A stretch of 64,000 bases of DNA from Ulvibacter sp. MAR_2010_11 (lineage in GTDB: Bacteria > Bacteroidota > Bacteroidia > Flavobacteriales > Flavobacteriaceae), in the NCBI RefSeq assembly GCF_002813135.1, contig NZ_PHTY01000001.1, forward strand, positions 1,607,501 through 1,671,500, given 5' to 3'. Shown here in pieces: positions 9,105 through 16,764 of the stretch. Both the position numbers and the translations under genes were made by a program. Position 1 is the first letter of the stretch. Each line of letters starts with the position of its first letter. Below the pieces are notes generated by a model. It made no database searches. It had not been told where the DNA came from and saw nothing but the letters and a program-made list of their open reading frames with translations.

Positions 9105-9683
9105 ATGAAAACCCTCACCCGAAAAGAAGAAATTATTAGTGTTGCCTCCCTGCTTTTTAAGGAAAAGGGCTATAGTGCTGTTTCCATGCGGGACATTGCG
9201 CAGGCTGTTGGAATGAAGGCTGCCTCGCTCTACAATCACATTAGCAGCAAACAGGAGATATTAGCAACACTTATCCTTCAGGTTGCCAAAGAATTTACAA
9301 CAGGTATGGAAGCTGTAGTAGCCGAAAACAATGCGCCGTTGCAAAAAATTCAAACCATCATCGAAATGCATATCGATATTACGGTAAATTATTCCGAAGG
9401 GCTGGCGGCATTAAATAACGATTGGATGCATCTGGAAGATAAAGATCTCGCAGATTTTGTCCAAATGCGATCCGACTACGAAGAGAATTTCAGACAAATT
9501 ATAAAGCAAGGGATTGATGCAGGTGAAATTCAACCGCGTCACCCTGAAGTAATTCTATTTTCAATTCTTTCTACCCTGCGCACGCTGTATCTCTGGTATC
9601 AAAAACGGGGAAAGCTGGATGTCAATGTATTAAAGAAAGATATGGTGGCGGTTTTCCTCAACGGAATCGTTAACAAACATTAA
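9105..9683 (+). CDS. TetR family regulator, likely of the paa operon
   Basis: A 192-residue TetR-type repressor. The N-terminal DNA-binding domain covers about residues 6-54 (EIISVASLLFKEKGYSAVSM, then DIAQAVGMKAASLYNHISSK). The C-terminal ligand domain is helical (NNDWMHLEDKDLADFVQMR). It is encoded immediately upstream of and in the same direction as paaE, with a perfect 7-4-7 palindrome overlapping the paaE promoter. By analogy with TetR-type PaaR regulators in other bacteria, the inducer may be phenylacetyl-CoA or a related acyl-CoA. A CTAACG half-site at 9066-9071 upstream of its own gene hints at autoregulation. The ligand assignment is inference. Confidence 0.85.
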   Translation: MKTLTRKEEIISVASLLFKEKGYSAVSMRDIAQAVGMKAASLYNHISSKQEILATLILQVAKEFTTGMEAVVAENNAPLQKIQTIIEMHIDITVNYSEGLAALNNDWMHLEDKDLADFVQMRSDYEENFRQIIKQGIDAGEIQPRHPEVILFSILSTLRTLYLWYQKRGKLDVNVLKKDMVAVFLNGIVNKH

Positions 9684-9684
9684 C

Positions 9685-9715
9685 TTGCACATGTAACTAA
9701 CAATCGTTAGTTTTG
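9685..9715 (+). promoter_or_regulatory. Bacteroidota-type promoter for the paa operon
   Basis: A -33 TTG at 9685-9687 and a perfect -7 box TAGTTTTG (TAnnTTTG) at 9708-9715 are separated by 20 nt, the usual spacing in this phylum. Transcription would start near 9720-9722, so a TTG codon at 9713 cannot be the paaE start. This supports the GTG at 9734. Confidence 0.65.
9695..9712. promoter_or_regulatory. Palindromic operator overlapping the paa promoter
   Basis: AACTAAC (9695-9701), AATC spacer, GTTAGTT (9706-9712): a perfect inverted repeat with 7-bp arms that overlaps the -7 box. Its size and position fit a TetR repressor site blocking RNA polymerase. A related AATCGTTA lies at 9665-9672, at the end of tetR. 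Confidence 0.65.
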
Positions 9716-9733
9716 TGCTTCAAATCAGAAAAA

Positions 9734-10807
9734 GTGGCGAAGTTTCATACCATAAAAATAAAGGACATTTATAAGGAAACCGACGATTGTTCGGTCATTA
9801 CCTTTGATGTGCCCACAGAGCTTTCGAAAGACTTTGCCTTTCGTCAGGGGCAACACCTTACCTTAAAAGCCGATATTAACGGGGAAGATATTCGCAGATC
9901 CTATAGTTTGTGTTCGAGTCCGTTGGATAATGAATGGCGTGTAGCGGTAAAACTAATCCCGGAAGGAAAATTTTCCTCCTTTGTAAATTCTACCTTAAAA
10001 ACGGGGGATTTAATGGAAGTTATGGTGCCCAGCGGGACTTTTGGAGTAGATATACAACCTGAAAAAAGTAAAAACTACCTTTTCTTTGCCGCAGGAAGTG
10101 GAATTACTCCCGTTTTATCTATGATTAAGGCGCATTTGGCGTCCGAGCCCAATGCAACTTGTAAGTTGTTTTATGTGAATAGAACGGCAAAATCGATTAT
10201 CTTTAAGGAAGAATTGGAACAGCTTCGGAATACCTATTTCGGTCGCTTGGAGATCTATTATTTCTTAACAAAAGAGCGAAGGGACATCGAACTCTTTAAC
10301 GGACGTTTCGACGATGAAAAAATGGAGGTACTAACTAAAACCTTTATTGACATCCCCGATACCAGCGAGGTGTTCTTGTGCGGCCCGGAAGATATGGTAA
10401 ACTATGTGAGTTCTTATCTGGTGCAAGCCGGACTTCCGAAAGAATTAATTCATTTCGAATTGTTTGTCACCGGACTTTCGGAAGAAGACAAAGCACGAGC
10501 TGAACGTTTGGCGCAACAAAATGTGGAAGGTGTGGAAGTAACCATCGTAGACGGAGGCAAGGAGTTTCAGTTTACAATGACTAAGGACTACGACAACATT
10601 CTCGATGCTGCTTTGGGAGCAGGAGCCGATTTGCCCTTCGCTTGTAAGGGCGGTGTTTGCAGCACCTGTAAATGTCAGGTGGTGGAAGGAAGCGTAGAGA
10701 TGAAAATAAATTACGCCTTGGAAGATAAAGAGGTGGCTCAGAATTTTGTGTTGAGTTGCCAGTCGGTGCCAACGTCTGAAAAAGTAAAAGTAGATTTTGA
10801 TGTATAA
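9734..10807 (+). CDS. paaE: Phenylacetyl-CoA epoxidase reductase subunit PaaE
   Basis: A 357-residue NAD(P)H-dependent reductase that feeds electrons to the PaaAC oxygenase. Domains in order: a ferredoxin-reductase FAD-binding barrel with RRSYSLCSSP, an NAD-binding domain with FFAAGSGITPVLSM and FLCGPEDMV, and a C-terminal plant-type 2Fe-2S domain with CKGGVCSTCKCQVVEG plus a final Cys in LSCQS. I choose GTG at 9734 (M-A-K-F-H-T-I). The upstream in-frame TTG at 9713 lies inside the -7 box, and homologs I recall begin MxKFH. It is first in the operon, whereas E. coli has paaE after paaA-D. Confidence 0.95.
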   Translation: MAKFHTIKIKDIYKETDDCSVITFDVPTELSKDFAFRQGQHLTLKADINGEDIRRSYSLCSSPLDNEWRVAVKLIPEGKFSSFVNSTLKTGDLMEVMVPSGTFGVDIQPEKSKNYLFFAAGSGITPVLSMIKAHLASEPNATCKLFYVNRTAKSIIFKEELEQLRNTYFGRLEIYYFLTKERRDIELFNGRFDDEKMEVLTKTFIDIPDTSEVFLCGPEDMVNYVSSYLVQAGLPKELIHFELFVTGLSEEDKARAERLAQQNVEGVEVTIVDGGKEFQFTMTKDYDNILDAALGAGADLPFACKGGVCSTCKCQVVEGSVEMKINYALEDKEVAQNFVLSCQSVPTSEKVKVDFDV

Positions 10808-10847
10808 CAGCTCACGGCCAACAGCCTAAAGCTTAAAGCATATTACT

Positions 10848-11828
10848 ATGAGTGAAAAAGAAATTAAGAACGCCGGGACTGAGCGAAGCCGAAGTCTGGA
10901 AGAAATTTTCGAAGCACGAATTGCGCGTGATGAAAAAATAGAACCCAAAGACTGGATGCCGGAAAAATACCGGCAAACACATATTCGTCAGATTTCTCAG
11001 CATGCACATTCCGAAATTGTTGGGATGCTACCTGAGGGAAACTGGATTACCCGAGCTCCTTCGCTAAGGCGTAAAGCTGCTTTACTCGCGAAAGTACAGG
11101 ATGAAGCAGGACACGGTTTGTACTTGTATTCGGCCTGTGAGACATTAGGTATCTCGAGAGACGAATTATACGAGCAATTGCATTCGGGCAAAGCAAAATA
11201 TTCTTCAATTTTTAATTACCCCACAGTTACCTGGGCCGATATGGGTGCCATTGGCTGGTTGGTAGATGGTGCAGCTATTATTAACCAGGTGCCATTGTGT
11301 AATACCTCTTTTGGACCTTATGCAAGAGCCATGGTGCGAGTGTGTAAGGAAGAGAGTTTTCACCAACGTCAGGGTTTTGAAATTATGCTCACCCTTTGTA
11401 AGGGTACTCCCGAACAAAAAGCGATGGCACAAGATGCCTTAAACCGTTGGTGGTGGCCAAGTATTATGATGTTGGGACCTACCGATGCAGCTTCAGTCCA
11501 CACCGAACAATCCATGAAATGGAAACTGAAACGAAAAACTAACGACGAACTACGACAGCAATTTATTGATCAAACCGTTCCGCAGGCAGACTTGTTAGGT
11601 CTTACAGTTCCGGATCCCGATTTAAAATTCAATGAGAAAACCGGGCATTACGATTTCGGTGAAATAGACTGGGATGAATTCTGGCAGGTAGTAAAAGGCC
11701 ACGGCCCCTGCAATAAAGAACGCATGAATGCCCGTGTAAACGCATGGAATGAAGGAGAATGGGTGCGTGATGCAGCCATGGCATACGCCGAAAAGCAGGA
11801 AAAGAAAAAAGTAGCGAAAGCAAGTTAA
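10848..11828 (+). CDS. paaA: Phenylacetyl-CoA 1,2-epoxidase catalytic subunit PaaA
   Basis: A 326-residue ferritin-like diiron subunit of the ring-1,2-epoxidase, which epoxidises phenylacetyl-CoA. The carboxylate and His ligands sit in helical segments such as [18 protein letters not shown] and [17 protein letters not shown], with the [20 protein letters not shown] block typical of PaaA. The first 20 residues are an acidic/basic tail. It is followed 11 nt later by paaB, and stoichiometric expression with PaaB and PaaC is expected. The assignment is secure from sequence and operon context. Confidence 0.97.
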   Translation: MSEKEIKNAGTERSRSLEEIFEARIARDEKIEPKDWMPEKYRQTHIRQISQHAHSEIVGMLPEGNWITRAPSLRRKAALLAKVQDEAGHGLYLYSACETLGISRDELYEQLHSGKAKYSSIFNYPTVTWADMGAIGWLVDGAAIINQVPLCNTSFGPYARAMVRVCKEESFHQRQGFEIMLTLCKGTPEQKAMAQDALNRWWWPSIMMLGPTDAASVHTEQSMKWKLKRKTNDELRQQFIDQTVPQADLLGLTVPDPDLKFNEKTGHYDFGEIDWDEFWQVVKGHGPCNKERMNARVNAWNEGEWVRDAAMAYAEKQEKKKVAKAS

Positions 11829-11839
11829 AAACGCAGAAT

Positions 11840-12124
11840 ATGAAAAAAAACTGGCCTTTATGGGAAGTATTCGTTCGAAGTAAAAACGGATTGGAACACA
11901 GACATTTCGGGAGCTTACACGCTGCAGATGCCGAAATGGCAATGGAGAACGCTCGTGACGTCTATACTCGCAGAAATGAAGGAGTAAGTATTTGGGTGGT
12001 TGAAAGTATTCACATCACAGCCTCAAACCCGGCAGATAATGGAGAATTGTTCGAGCCGGCTCAGGATAAGGTATATCGTCACCCTACCTTTTACAATCTA
12101 CCCGACGAAGTAAAACATATGTAA
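11840..12124 (+). CDS. paaB: Phenylacetyl-CoA epoxidase subunit PaaB
   Basis: A 94-residue small subunit. The N-terminal WPLWEVFVRSKNGLEHRHFG, then SLHAADAEMAMENARDVYTR and a SIWVVES segment, are characteristic of PaaB, the non-catalytic bridging subunit of the PaaABCE complex. It lies between paaA and the inserted four-helix-bundle gene, so the usual direct paaB-paaC junction is interrupted here. Confidence 0.97.
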   Translation: MKKNWPLWEVFVRSKNGLEHRHFGSLHAADAEMAMENARDVYTRRNEGVSIWVVESIHITASNPADNGELFEPAQDKVYRHPTFYNLPDEVKHM

Positions 12125-12127
12125 TAT

Positions 12128-12156
12128 GAAATCGAAATCGAAAATGAAATCGAGAA
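12128..12156. repeat. Hexamer repeat flank, left (GAAATC units)
   Basis: About four GAAATC-like hexamers fill the gap between paaB and the four-helix-bundle gene. They are the reverse complement of the TTTCGA hexamers at 12505-12540 on the other side, so the inserted gene is bracketed by inverted simple repeats that could pair. Confidence 0.65.
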
Positions 12157-12501
12157 ATGAAAATTTACAATTTAGATAGTCGATTTGAAGATTTTGCTGC
12201 ATCAATTGTTGTAAGTTTTATGCAGACGCCAAAATCTTTTGCAGCAGATTACCTTTCTAAACAACTCATAAGATCTGCCTGTTCATCTGCATTAAATTTT
12301 GGAGAATTTGAAGGTGCGGGTTCGGATAAAGATAGAGCTAATAAATTAAGAATTGCATTGAAAGAATTGCGAGAGTCACTGAGGAATATTAATATTCAAA
12401 TTAAAGCGAATCTCATTGATTCTAATAATATTGCAGCAATAAGAAATGAAAATGACGAACTTATCAGAATAGTCGTTTCACTTCTCAAAAAATATAGTTA
12501 A
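12157..12501 (+). CDS. Four-helix bundle protein (23S rRNA intervening-sequence protein family)
   Basis: A 114-residue all-helical protein matching the small four-helix-bundle family first seen in 23S rRNA intervening sequences. Typical features are FAADYLSKQLIRSACSSALN near residues 29-48, a GEFEGAG turn, then LRIALKELRESLRNI. Free-standing copies are common in flavobacteria; function is unknown. Here the gene splits the conserved paaB-paaC pair and is flanked by hexamer repeats that are inverted complements of each other. That looks like a mobile or hitch-hiking unit inserted without breaking the operon. Its sequence is also more AT-rich than its paa neighbours. Confidence 0.85.
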   Translation: MKIYNLDSRFEDFAASIVVSFMQTPKSFAADYLSKQLIRSACSSALNFGEFEGAGSDKDRANKLRIALKELRESLRNINIQIKANLIDSNNIAAIRNENDELIRIVVSLLKKYS

Positions 12502-12504
12502 TTT

Positions 12505-12540
12505 TTTCGATTTCGATTTGGGTTTCGATTTCGATTTTAA
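12505..12540. repeat. Hexamer repeat flank, right (TTTCGA units)
   Basis: Six hexamers in phase: TTTCGA, TTTCGA, TTTGGG, TTTCGA, TTTCGA, TTTTAA, between the four-helix-bundle gene and paaC. They are complementary in inverted orientation to the repeats at 12128-12156. Confidence 0.65.
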
Positions 12541-12549
12541 AAATTCTAA

Positions 12550-13299
12550 ATGAAAAATTTATATAACTACATACTCACAATAGCCGACAACTCTCTTATT
12601 TTGGCACAGCGCCTTGGAGAATTATGCGGTCATGGTCCCAATCTGGAAACCGATATAGCCCTCACTAACATTTCGCTGGATCTTATTGGACAAGCTCGGA
12701 GTTATTATCAGTATGCGGCAAAAGTTTCGGGAGAAGACAAAACCGAAGACGATATCGCGTTTCTTCGTTTAGAGCGCGAATATATAAATGTATTGTTGGT
12801 TGAACAGCCCAACACACACTTCGGTTATGTGATGGCACGTCAGTTTTTGTTCGATGTCTATCATCTTAAATTCATGGAACAATTACAGAATAGCAAAGAC
12901 AGCCAATTAGCGGCAATTGCGACAAAGGGAATCAAAGAAGTGAGTTACCATTTAAGATTTTCAACAGATTGGGTGAAACGTTTGGGTGATGGTACCGAAG
13001 AGAGTCATACTAAAATGCAGGAGGCCATTGACGATTTATGGAGATTCACAAACGAATTGTTTTTAATGACGGAAGCGGAAGTTGCTATGGCTGATGCCAA
13101 TATTGGTGTAGATGTTTCAAAAATGAAGGAATCGTATTATGAGGAAGTGTCAGGAATTCTTTCCGAAGCAACCTTAACAATTCCCGAAAGCACCTATTTC
13201 ACCAAGGGAGGGAAAGAAGGAATTCATTCCGAACATATGGGATATCTTTTAGCCGATTTACAGTATATGCAGAAAACCTTTCCGAATATGACGTGGTAA
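12550..13299 (+). CDS. paaC: Phenylacetyl-CoA epoxidase structural subunit PaaC
   Basis: A 249-residue ferritin-like subunit that pairs with PaaA in the epoxidase core. Recognisable blocks are LILAQRLGELCGHGPNLETD, SLDLIGQARSYYQYAAKV, KGIKEVSYHLRFSTDWVKRL and the C-terminal GIHSEHMGYLLADLQYMQ. The family lacks a functional metal site. The stop codon abuts the paaD start (13299/13300), which suggests translational coupling. Confidence 0.97.
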   Translation: MKNLYNYILTIADNSLILAQRLGELCGHGPNLETDIALTNISLDLIGQARSYYQYAAKVSGEDKTEDDIAFLRLEREYINVLLVEQPNTHFGYVMARQFLFDVYHLKFMEQLQNSKDSQLAAIATKGIKEVSYHLRFSTDWVKRLGDGTEESHTKMQEAIDDLWRFTNELFLMTEAEVAMADANIGVDVSKMKESYYEEVSGILSEATLTIPESTYFTKGGKEGIHSEHMGYLLADLQYMQKTFPNMTW

Positions 13300-13803
13300 A
13301 TGACAGTTACTTTAGAACCACATATCGATCAACATTTAATTCCTGTTCTTGAAACCGTTTCAGATCCGGAGATTCCTGTATTGTCAGTGTTGGATCTAGG
13401 AGTCATTCGCGAAGCAGTTGAAGAAAACGGAATTATAAAAATAAAATTAACCCCCACCTACTCCGGCTGTCCGGCAATGGATGTGATTGGGGATGATCTT
13501 AGAAGCGCTTTTTCAGAAATTGAAAAGGAGGTTGAAATAGAAATGGTGCTTGCACCTGCCTGGTCCACCGATTGGATAAGTGAAGCGGGAAAACGAAAAA
13601 TGGAAGCTTATGGTATCGCAGCACCATTGGAAGAAACAGCCGATAAAGATGCTTTATTGGGCAATGCGAAAATTGTAAAATGTACCAATTGCGGCAGTAC
13701 GAACACCCGATTGGTGAGTCAGTTTGGCTCGACAGCATGTAAAGCACTTTTTAAGTGTAATGATTGCCAGGAACCGTTCGATTATTTTAAATGTTTAAAA
13801 TGA
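13300..13803 (+). CDS. paaD: PaaD, MIP18-like maturation factor of the epoxidase
   Basis: A 167-residue protein with an N-terminal DUF59/MIP18-like domain (ETVSDPEIPVLSVLDLGVIR and TPTYSGCPAMDVI with the conserved Cys). The C-terminal zinc-ribbon-like tail has CTNCGSTNTR and CNDCQEPF pairs. PaaD is needed for a functional PaaABCE complex and is thought to act in Fe or Fe-S cofactor assembly. It is translationally coupled to paaC and overlaps the next gene. Confidence 0.96.
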   Translation: MTVTLEPHIDQHLIPVLETVSDPEIPVLSVLDLGVIREAVEENGIIKIKLTPTYSGCPAMDVIGDDLRSAFSEIEKEVEIEMVLAPAWSTDWISEAGKRKMEAYGIAAPLEETADKDALLGNAKIVKCTNCGSTNTRLVSQFGSTACKALFKCNDCQEPFDYFKCLK

Positions 13804-14165
13804 TGTTGGGATTACGAACTACAATATATAAAGTAAGTGATTTAGGTAAGGCTAAAGCCTGGTATACCAAAGCATTTGGCATATCACCCTATTTTGATGA
13901 ACCTTTTTATGTGGGTTTTAATATCAAAGGCTACGAATTGGGATTGTTGCCGGAAGAAAGTGCGCCCATTGCAAAAGCAGATAATGTACTATCCTATTGG
14001 GGTGTCGAAAAAATTCAGAAAGAATACGACCGAATGATTTCCTTAGGCGCTTCAGAACATGAAATACCCACCAATGTGGGAGGTGACCTCATGGTCGCTT
14101 CAGTAAAAGATCCTTGGGGCAATGTGATAGGATTGATTTACAATCCTCACTTTAAATTAGCGTAA
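13800..14165 (+). CDS. VOC (glyoxalase/bleomycin-resistance fold) protein
   Basis: A cytoplasmic protein of about 121 residues with the vicinal-oxygen-chelate fold. TTIYKVSDLGKAKAWYTKAF opens the first beta-alpha-beta unit, and SVKDPWGNVIGLIYNPHF closes the second. The ATG at 13800 overlaps the paaD stop (ATGA), and another ATG follows at 13803; a third, at 13791, would overlap paaD by 13 nt. Position between paaD and paaG suggests an accessory role in phenylacetate breakdown, for instance handling a reactive intermediate. VOC substrates cannot be predicted from this sequence. Confidence 0.85.
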   Translation: MMLGLRTTIYKVSDLGKAKAWYTKAFGISPYFDEPFYVGFNIKGYELGLLPEESAPIAKADNVLSYWGVEKIQKEYDRMISLGASEHEIPTNVGGDLMVASVKDPWGNVIGLIYNPHFKLA

Positions 14166-14171
14166 GAAACA

Positions 14172-14951
14172 ATGAGTTCAATACAATTTAAAATAGCAAA
14201 CACAATAGGGTGGATTACACTCAACAGACCGGATGTGTTCAATAGCTTTAATCGAGAAATGGCATTATTGTTACAGGACAAGCTGGACGTATGCGAAACG
14301 AACGAAGAGATACGTGCCGTCGTGATTACCGGAAGCGGAAGAGCTTTCTGTGCCGGGCAGGATCTTAAGGAAGTAACTACGCCTGAACTCAATCCGGGCT
14401 TTAAAAAAATACTGGAAGAGCATTATAATCCCATTATTCAAAGAATAAGAGCAATAGAAAAACCGGTTATTGCCGCCGTAAACGGCGTAGCAGCAGGTGC
14501 CGGAGCAAACATTGCCTTGGCTTGCGATGTGGTAGTAGCTTCAGAAGGTGCAAGCTTTATTCAGGCTTTTAGTAAGATTGGTTTGGTACCGGATAGTGGG
14601 GGAACTTTCTTTTTACCGAGATTAATCGGCTTTCAAAAGGCATCGGCGTTAATGATGTTGGGAGATAAGGTTTCTGCTGAAGAAGCTGAAAAACTGGGAA
14701 TGATTTACAAGGTTTTTTCTTCTGAAGATTTAAATGCCGAAGTCACTGTATTAGCCGAAACACTCGCACAAATGCCCACCAAGGCTTTGGGAATGACAAA
14801 ACGCCTGCTGAATCAGTCAATGAGTAATAATTTATCATCACAACTGGGAATTGAATCCAAATTGCAAATTGAAGCGGCTCAAAGTGAAGATTATGCCGAA
14901 GGAGTTGCAGCATTTGTGGCAAAAAGAAAACCCGTTTTTAAAGGAAAATAG
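14172..14951 (+). CDS. paaG: Ring 1,2-epoxyphenylacetyl-CoA isomerase (oxepin-CoA forming) PaaG
   Basis: A 259-residue crotonase-fold enzyme that isomerises the epoxide to 2-oxepin-2(3H)-ylideneacetyl-CoA and also isomerises the later dehydroadipyl-CoA. SGRAFCAGQDLKEV and GVAAGAGANIALACDVV form the oxyanion region. LVPDSGGTFFLPRL carries the Asp used by PaaG-type isomerases, while the two hydratase glutamates are not conserved. It is 6 nt from the VOC gene and followed by a palindromic intergenic repeat. Confidence 0.93.
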   Translation: MSSIQFKIANTIGWITLNRPDVFNSFNREMALLLQDKLDVCETNEEIRAVVITGSGRAFCAGQDLKEVTTPELNPGFKKILEEHYNPIIQRIRAIEKPVIAAVNGVAAGAGANIALACDVVVASEGASFIQAFSKIGLVPDSGGTFFLPRLIGFQKASALMMLGDKVSAEEAEKLGMIYKVFSSEDLNAEVTVLAETLAQMPTKALGMTKRLLNQSMSNNLSSQLGIESKLQIEAAQSEDYAEGVAAFVAKRKPVFKGK

Positions 14952-15031
14952 GTAAAAAAATGTAAAACCGAAAAATTTAAAATGTAAAAGTGTGTCACAC
15001 TTAATACTTTTTCATTTTGTATTTATAATTT
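14952..15031. repeat. AT-rich palindromic intergenic repeat, copy 1 (paaG-paaH)
   Basis: AAAATGTAAAAGT pairs with ACTTTTTCATTTT, enclosing a perfect AAGTGTG-T-CACACTT hairpin. A second GTAAAACCGAAAAATTT stretch precedes it. Related elements fill three other gaps in this operon. Confidence 0.6.
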
Positions 15032-16210
15032 ATGATTAAAAAAGTTGGAATAATAGGTTCAGGAACCATGGGAAGTGGAATTGCACAAGTTGCAGCAACC
15101 GCAGGCTGTACTGTGAAAATTTACGATACCAGCGCCGAGGCTCTTGAAAATGCAAAAGCAGCTCTTGAAAAAATTCTACTTCGGCTGGTTGAAAAAGCAC
15201 GCATTGATGCTTCAGAAAAAACCAGAATCCTTGGAAATATTCGGTATGTAAATTCTTTAAAAGATTTGTCGGATTCCGAATTGACCATTGAGGCAATTGT
15301 AGAAAATCTGGACATTAAGAAGAAGGTTTTTCAGGAATTGGAAAGTTATGTTGCCGAAGATTGTATCATAGCTTCGAACACATCCTCACTGTCCATTGCT
15401 TCTATTGCGGCTTCATTACGACAGCCGGAACGCTGTGTGGGAATTCACTTTTTCAATCCTGCACCCTTGATGCAATTGGTTGAGGTAATTCCTGCTATTC
15501 AGACTTCAGAAAAAACACTAAATACTTCGGTTACTACCATAAAAAACTGGAAAAAAATAGTGGCGATCGCCAAAGATACTCCGGGTTTTATCGTTAATCG
15601 GGTAGCACGTCCGTTCTATGGAGAAGCACTGCGAATCTATGAGGAGGGGATAGCCGATTTTGCTACGATCGACCATGCTATGAAAAACAGTGGCGGATTT
15701 AGAATGGGACCATTCGAATTAATGGATTTTATAGGAAACGACGTGAACTATACCGTTACCGAAACCGTTTTTGAGGCCTTTTATTACGATCCACGCTACA
15801 AACCCGCTTTTACGCAAAAGCGTTTTGCTGAAGCCGGTTACCTGGGAAGAAAAAGTGGAAAAGGTTATTATAATTATAGTAAGGATGGTGCAATTGTCAT
15901 TCAGAGCGAAACGAAGGAATCTCAAAACAATGAAATACAACAACAAATATTCAACCGAATTCTTGTAATGCTCATCAACGAAGCAGCCGATGCTTTGTTT
16001 CTGAATGTTGCTTCGGCTGAAGATATAGACAATGCCATGACCAAGGGAGTAAACTACCCGAAAGGTTTATTGGCCTGGGCAGACGAAAAAGGAATCGATT
16101 GGTGTGTTCAGCAAATGGACAAGTTGTACAATGAATATCATGAAGACCGATATCGTTGTTCGCCTTTGTTGCGGAAAATGACTAGGGAAAATAAAAAGTT
16201 TTTTAATTAA
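15032..16210 (+). CDS. paaH: 3-hydroxyadipyl-CoA dehydrogenase PaaH
   Basis: A 392-residue NAD-dependent 3-hydroxyacyl-CoA dehydrogenase for the 3-hydroxyadipyl-CoA to 3-oxoadipyl-CoA step. The Rossmann GSGTMGSGIAQVAA motif lies at residues 9-22. The catalytic region contains ASNTSSLSI and the GIHFFNPAPLMQLVEVIP block with the active His, then DTPGFIVNRVARPF. The dimerisation domain is duplicated (YLGRKSGKGYYNY, then EAADALFLNVAS). It is shorter than E. coli PaaH (about 475 residues). The role rests on its place between paaG and paaI. Confidence 0.93.
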   Translation: MIKKVGIIGSGTMGSGIAQVAATAGCTVKIYDTSAEALENAKAALEKILLRLVEKARIDASEKTRILGNIRYVNSLKDLSDSELTIEAIVENLDIKKKVFQELESYVAEDCIIASNTSSLSIASIAASLRQPERCVGIHFFNPAPLMQLVEVIPAIQTSEKTLNTSVTTIKNWKKIVAIAKDTPGFIVNRVARPFYGEALRIYEEGIADFATIDHAMKNSGGFRMGPFELMDFIGNDVNYTVTETVFEAFYYDPRYKPAFTQKRFAEAGYLGRKSGKGYYNYSKDGAIVIQSETKESQNNEIQQQIFNRILVMLINEAADALFLNVASAEDIDNAMTKGVNYPKGLLAWADEKGIDWCVQQMDKLYNEYHEDRYRCSPLLRKMTRENKKFFN

Positions 16211-16219
16211 ACAGGATGT

Positions 16220-16261
16220 CCCCCTGAGCGCACCTGCCAGCCGGCAGGCAGGGTCGAAGGG
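16220..16261. repeat. Dispersed intergenic palindrome (CTGAGC...GTCGAAG type)
   Basis: CCCCCTGAGCG and GTCGAAGGG bracket a CCTGCC-AGCC-GGCAGG hairpin in the 58-nt gap between paaH and paaI. The same CTGAGC/GTCGAAG core occurs at 22741-22776. This is a widespread REP-like element. Confidence 0.65.
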
Positions 16262-16268
16262 TTTAACT

Positions 16269-16676
16269 ATGGATGCAAATAAGATCCCATACAAAATGTT
16301 ATCACAGGATGCCTTTAGTCAGTGGCTGGGGATAGAGATCTTGGAATGTGAATTAGGCCGATGCAAAGTTGGAATGACGGTGCGAAAGGAAATGCTGAAC
16401 AGCATGAAAAAGGCGCATGGCGGAATTAGCTACAGTTTGGCCGATACAGCCTTCGGATTTGCAGCTAATACGCATGGAAAGTATGCAGTTTCTATTGAAA
16501 CGTCCATCAATCATATTGAAGCTCTGGAAGAAGGAGATCAATTAACAGCTGAAGCTACATTGGATCTTCAGAAAACTAAAATCGGATTCAATATCGTTGA
16601 AGTTCGGCGAGGAACCGAATTAGTGGCGCTGTTTAAAGGCGTTGTGTATAGAACCTCAAAAGACTGGGAAGAATAG
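16269..16676 (+). CDS. paaI: Phenylacetyl-CoA pathway thioesterase PaaI
   Basis: A 135-residue single hotdog-fold acyl-CoA thioesterase. The block MKKAHGGISYSLADTAFGFA matches the PaaI catalytic helix, including the Gly-Gly and Asp residues of the family. AVSIETSINHIEAL completes the core. PaaI hydrolyses ring-hydroxylated or dead-end CoA esters and so frees CoA. It lies between a REP-like repeat and a second AT-rich palindrome. Confidence 0.92.
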   Translation: MDANKIPYKMLSQDAFSQWLGIEILECELGRCKVGMTVRKEMLNSMKKAHGGISYSLADTAFGFAANTHGKYAVSIETSINHIEALEEGDQLTAEATLDLQKTKIGFNIVEVRRGTELVALFKGVVYRTSKDWEE

Positions 16677-16764
16677 GGAAATGTAAAATGTAAAACCGAA
16701 AAATTAAAAATGTAAAAAGTGTCAATACTTTAGCCTTTTAAATTTTTCATTTAAAATTTTAACT
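16677..16764. repeat. AT-rich palindromic intergenic repeat, copy 2 (paaI-paaJ)
   Basis: AATGTAAAATGTAAAACCG and AAAAATGTAAAAAGT on the left face ACTTTAGCCTTTTAAATTT and TTCATTTAAAATTTTA on the right as imperfect inverted complements. Same family as 14952-15031. Confidence 0.55.

Noticed and set aside
9713-9733. TTG start for paaE giving seven extra residues
   Set aside because: The codon lies inside the -7 promoter box and operator; GTG at 9734 gives the family-like N-terminus.
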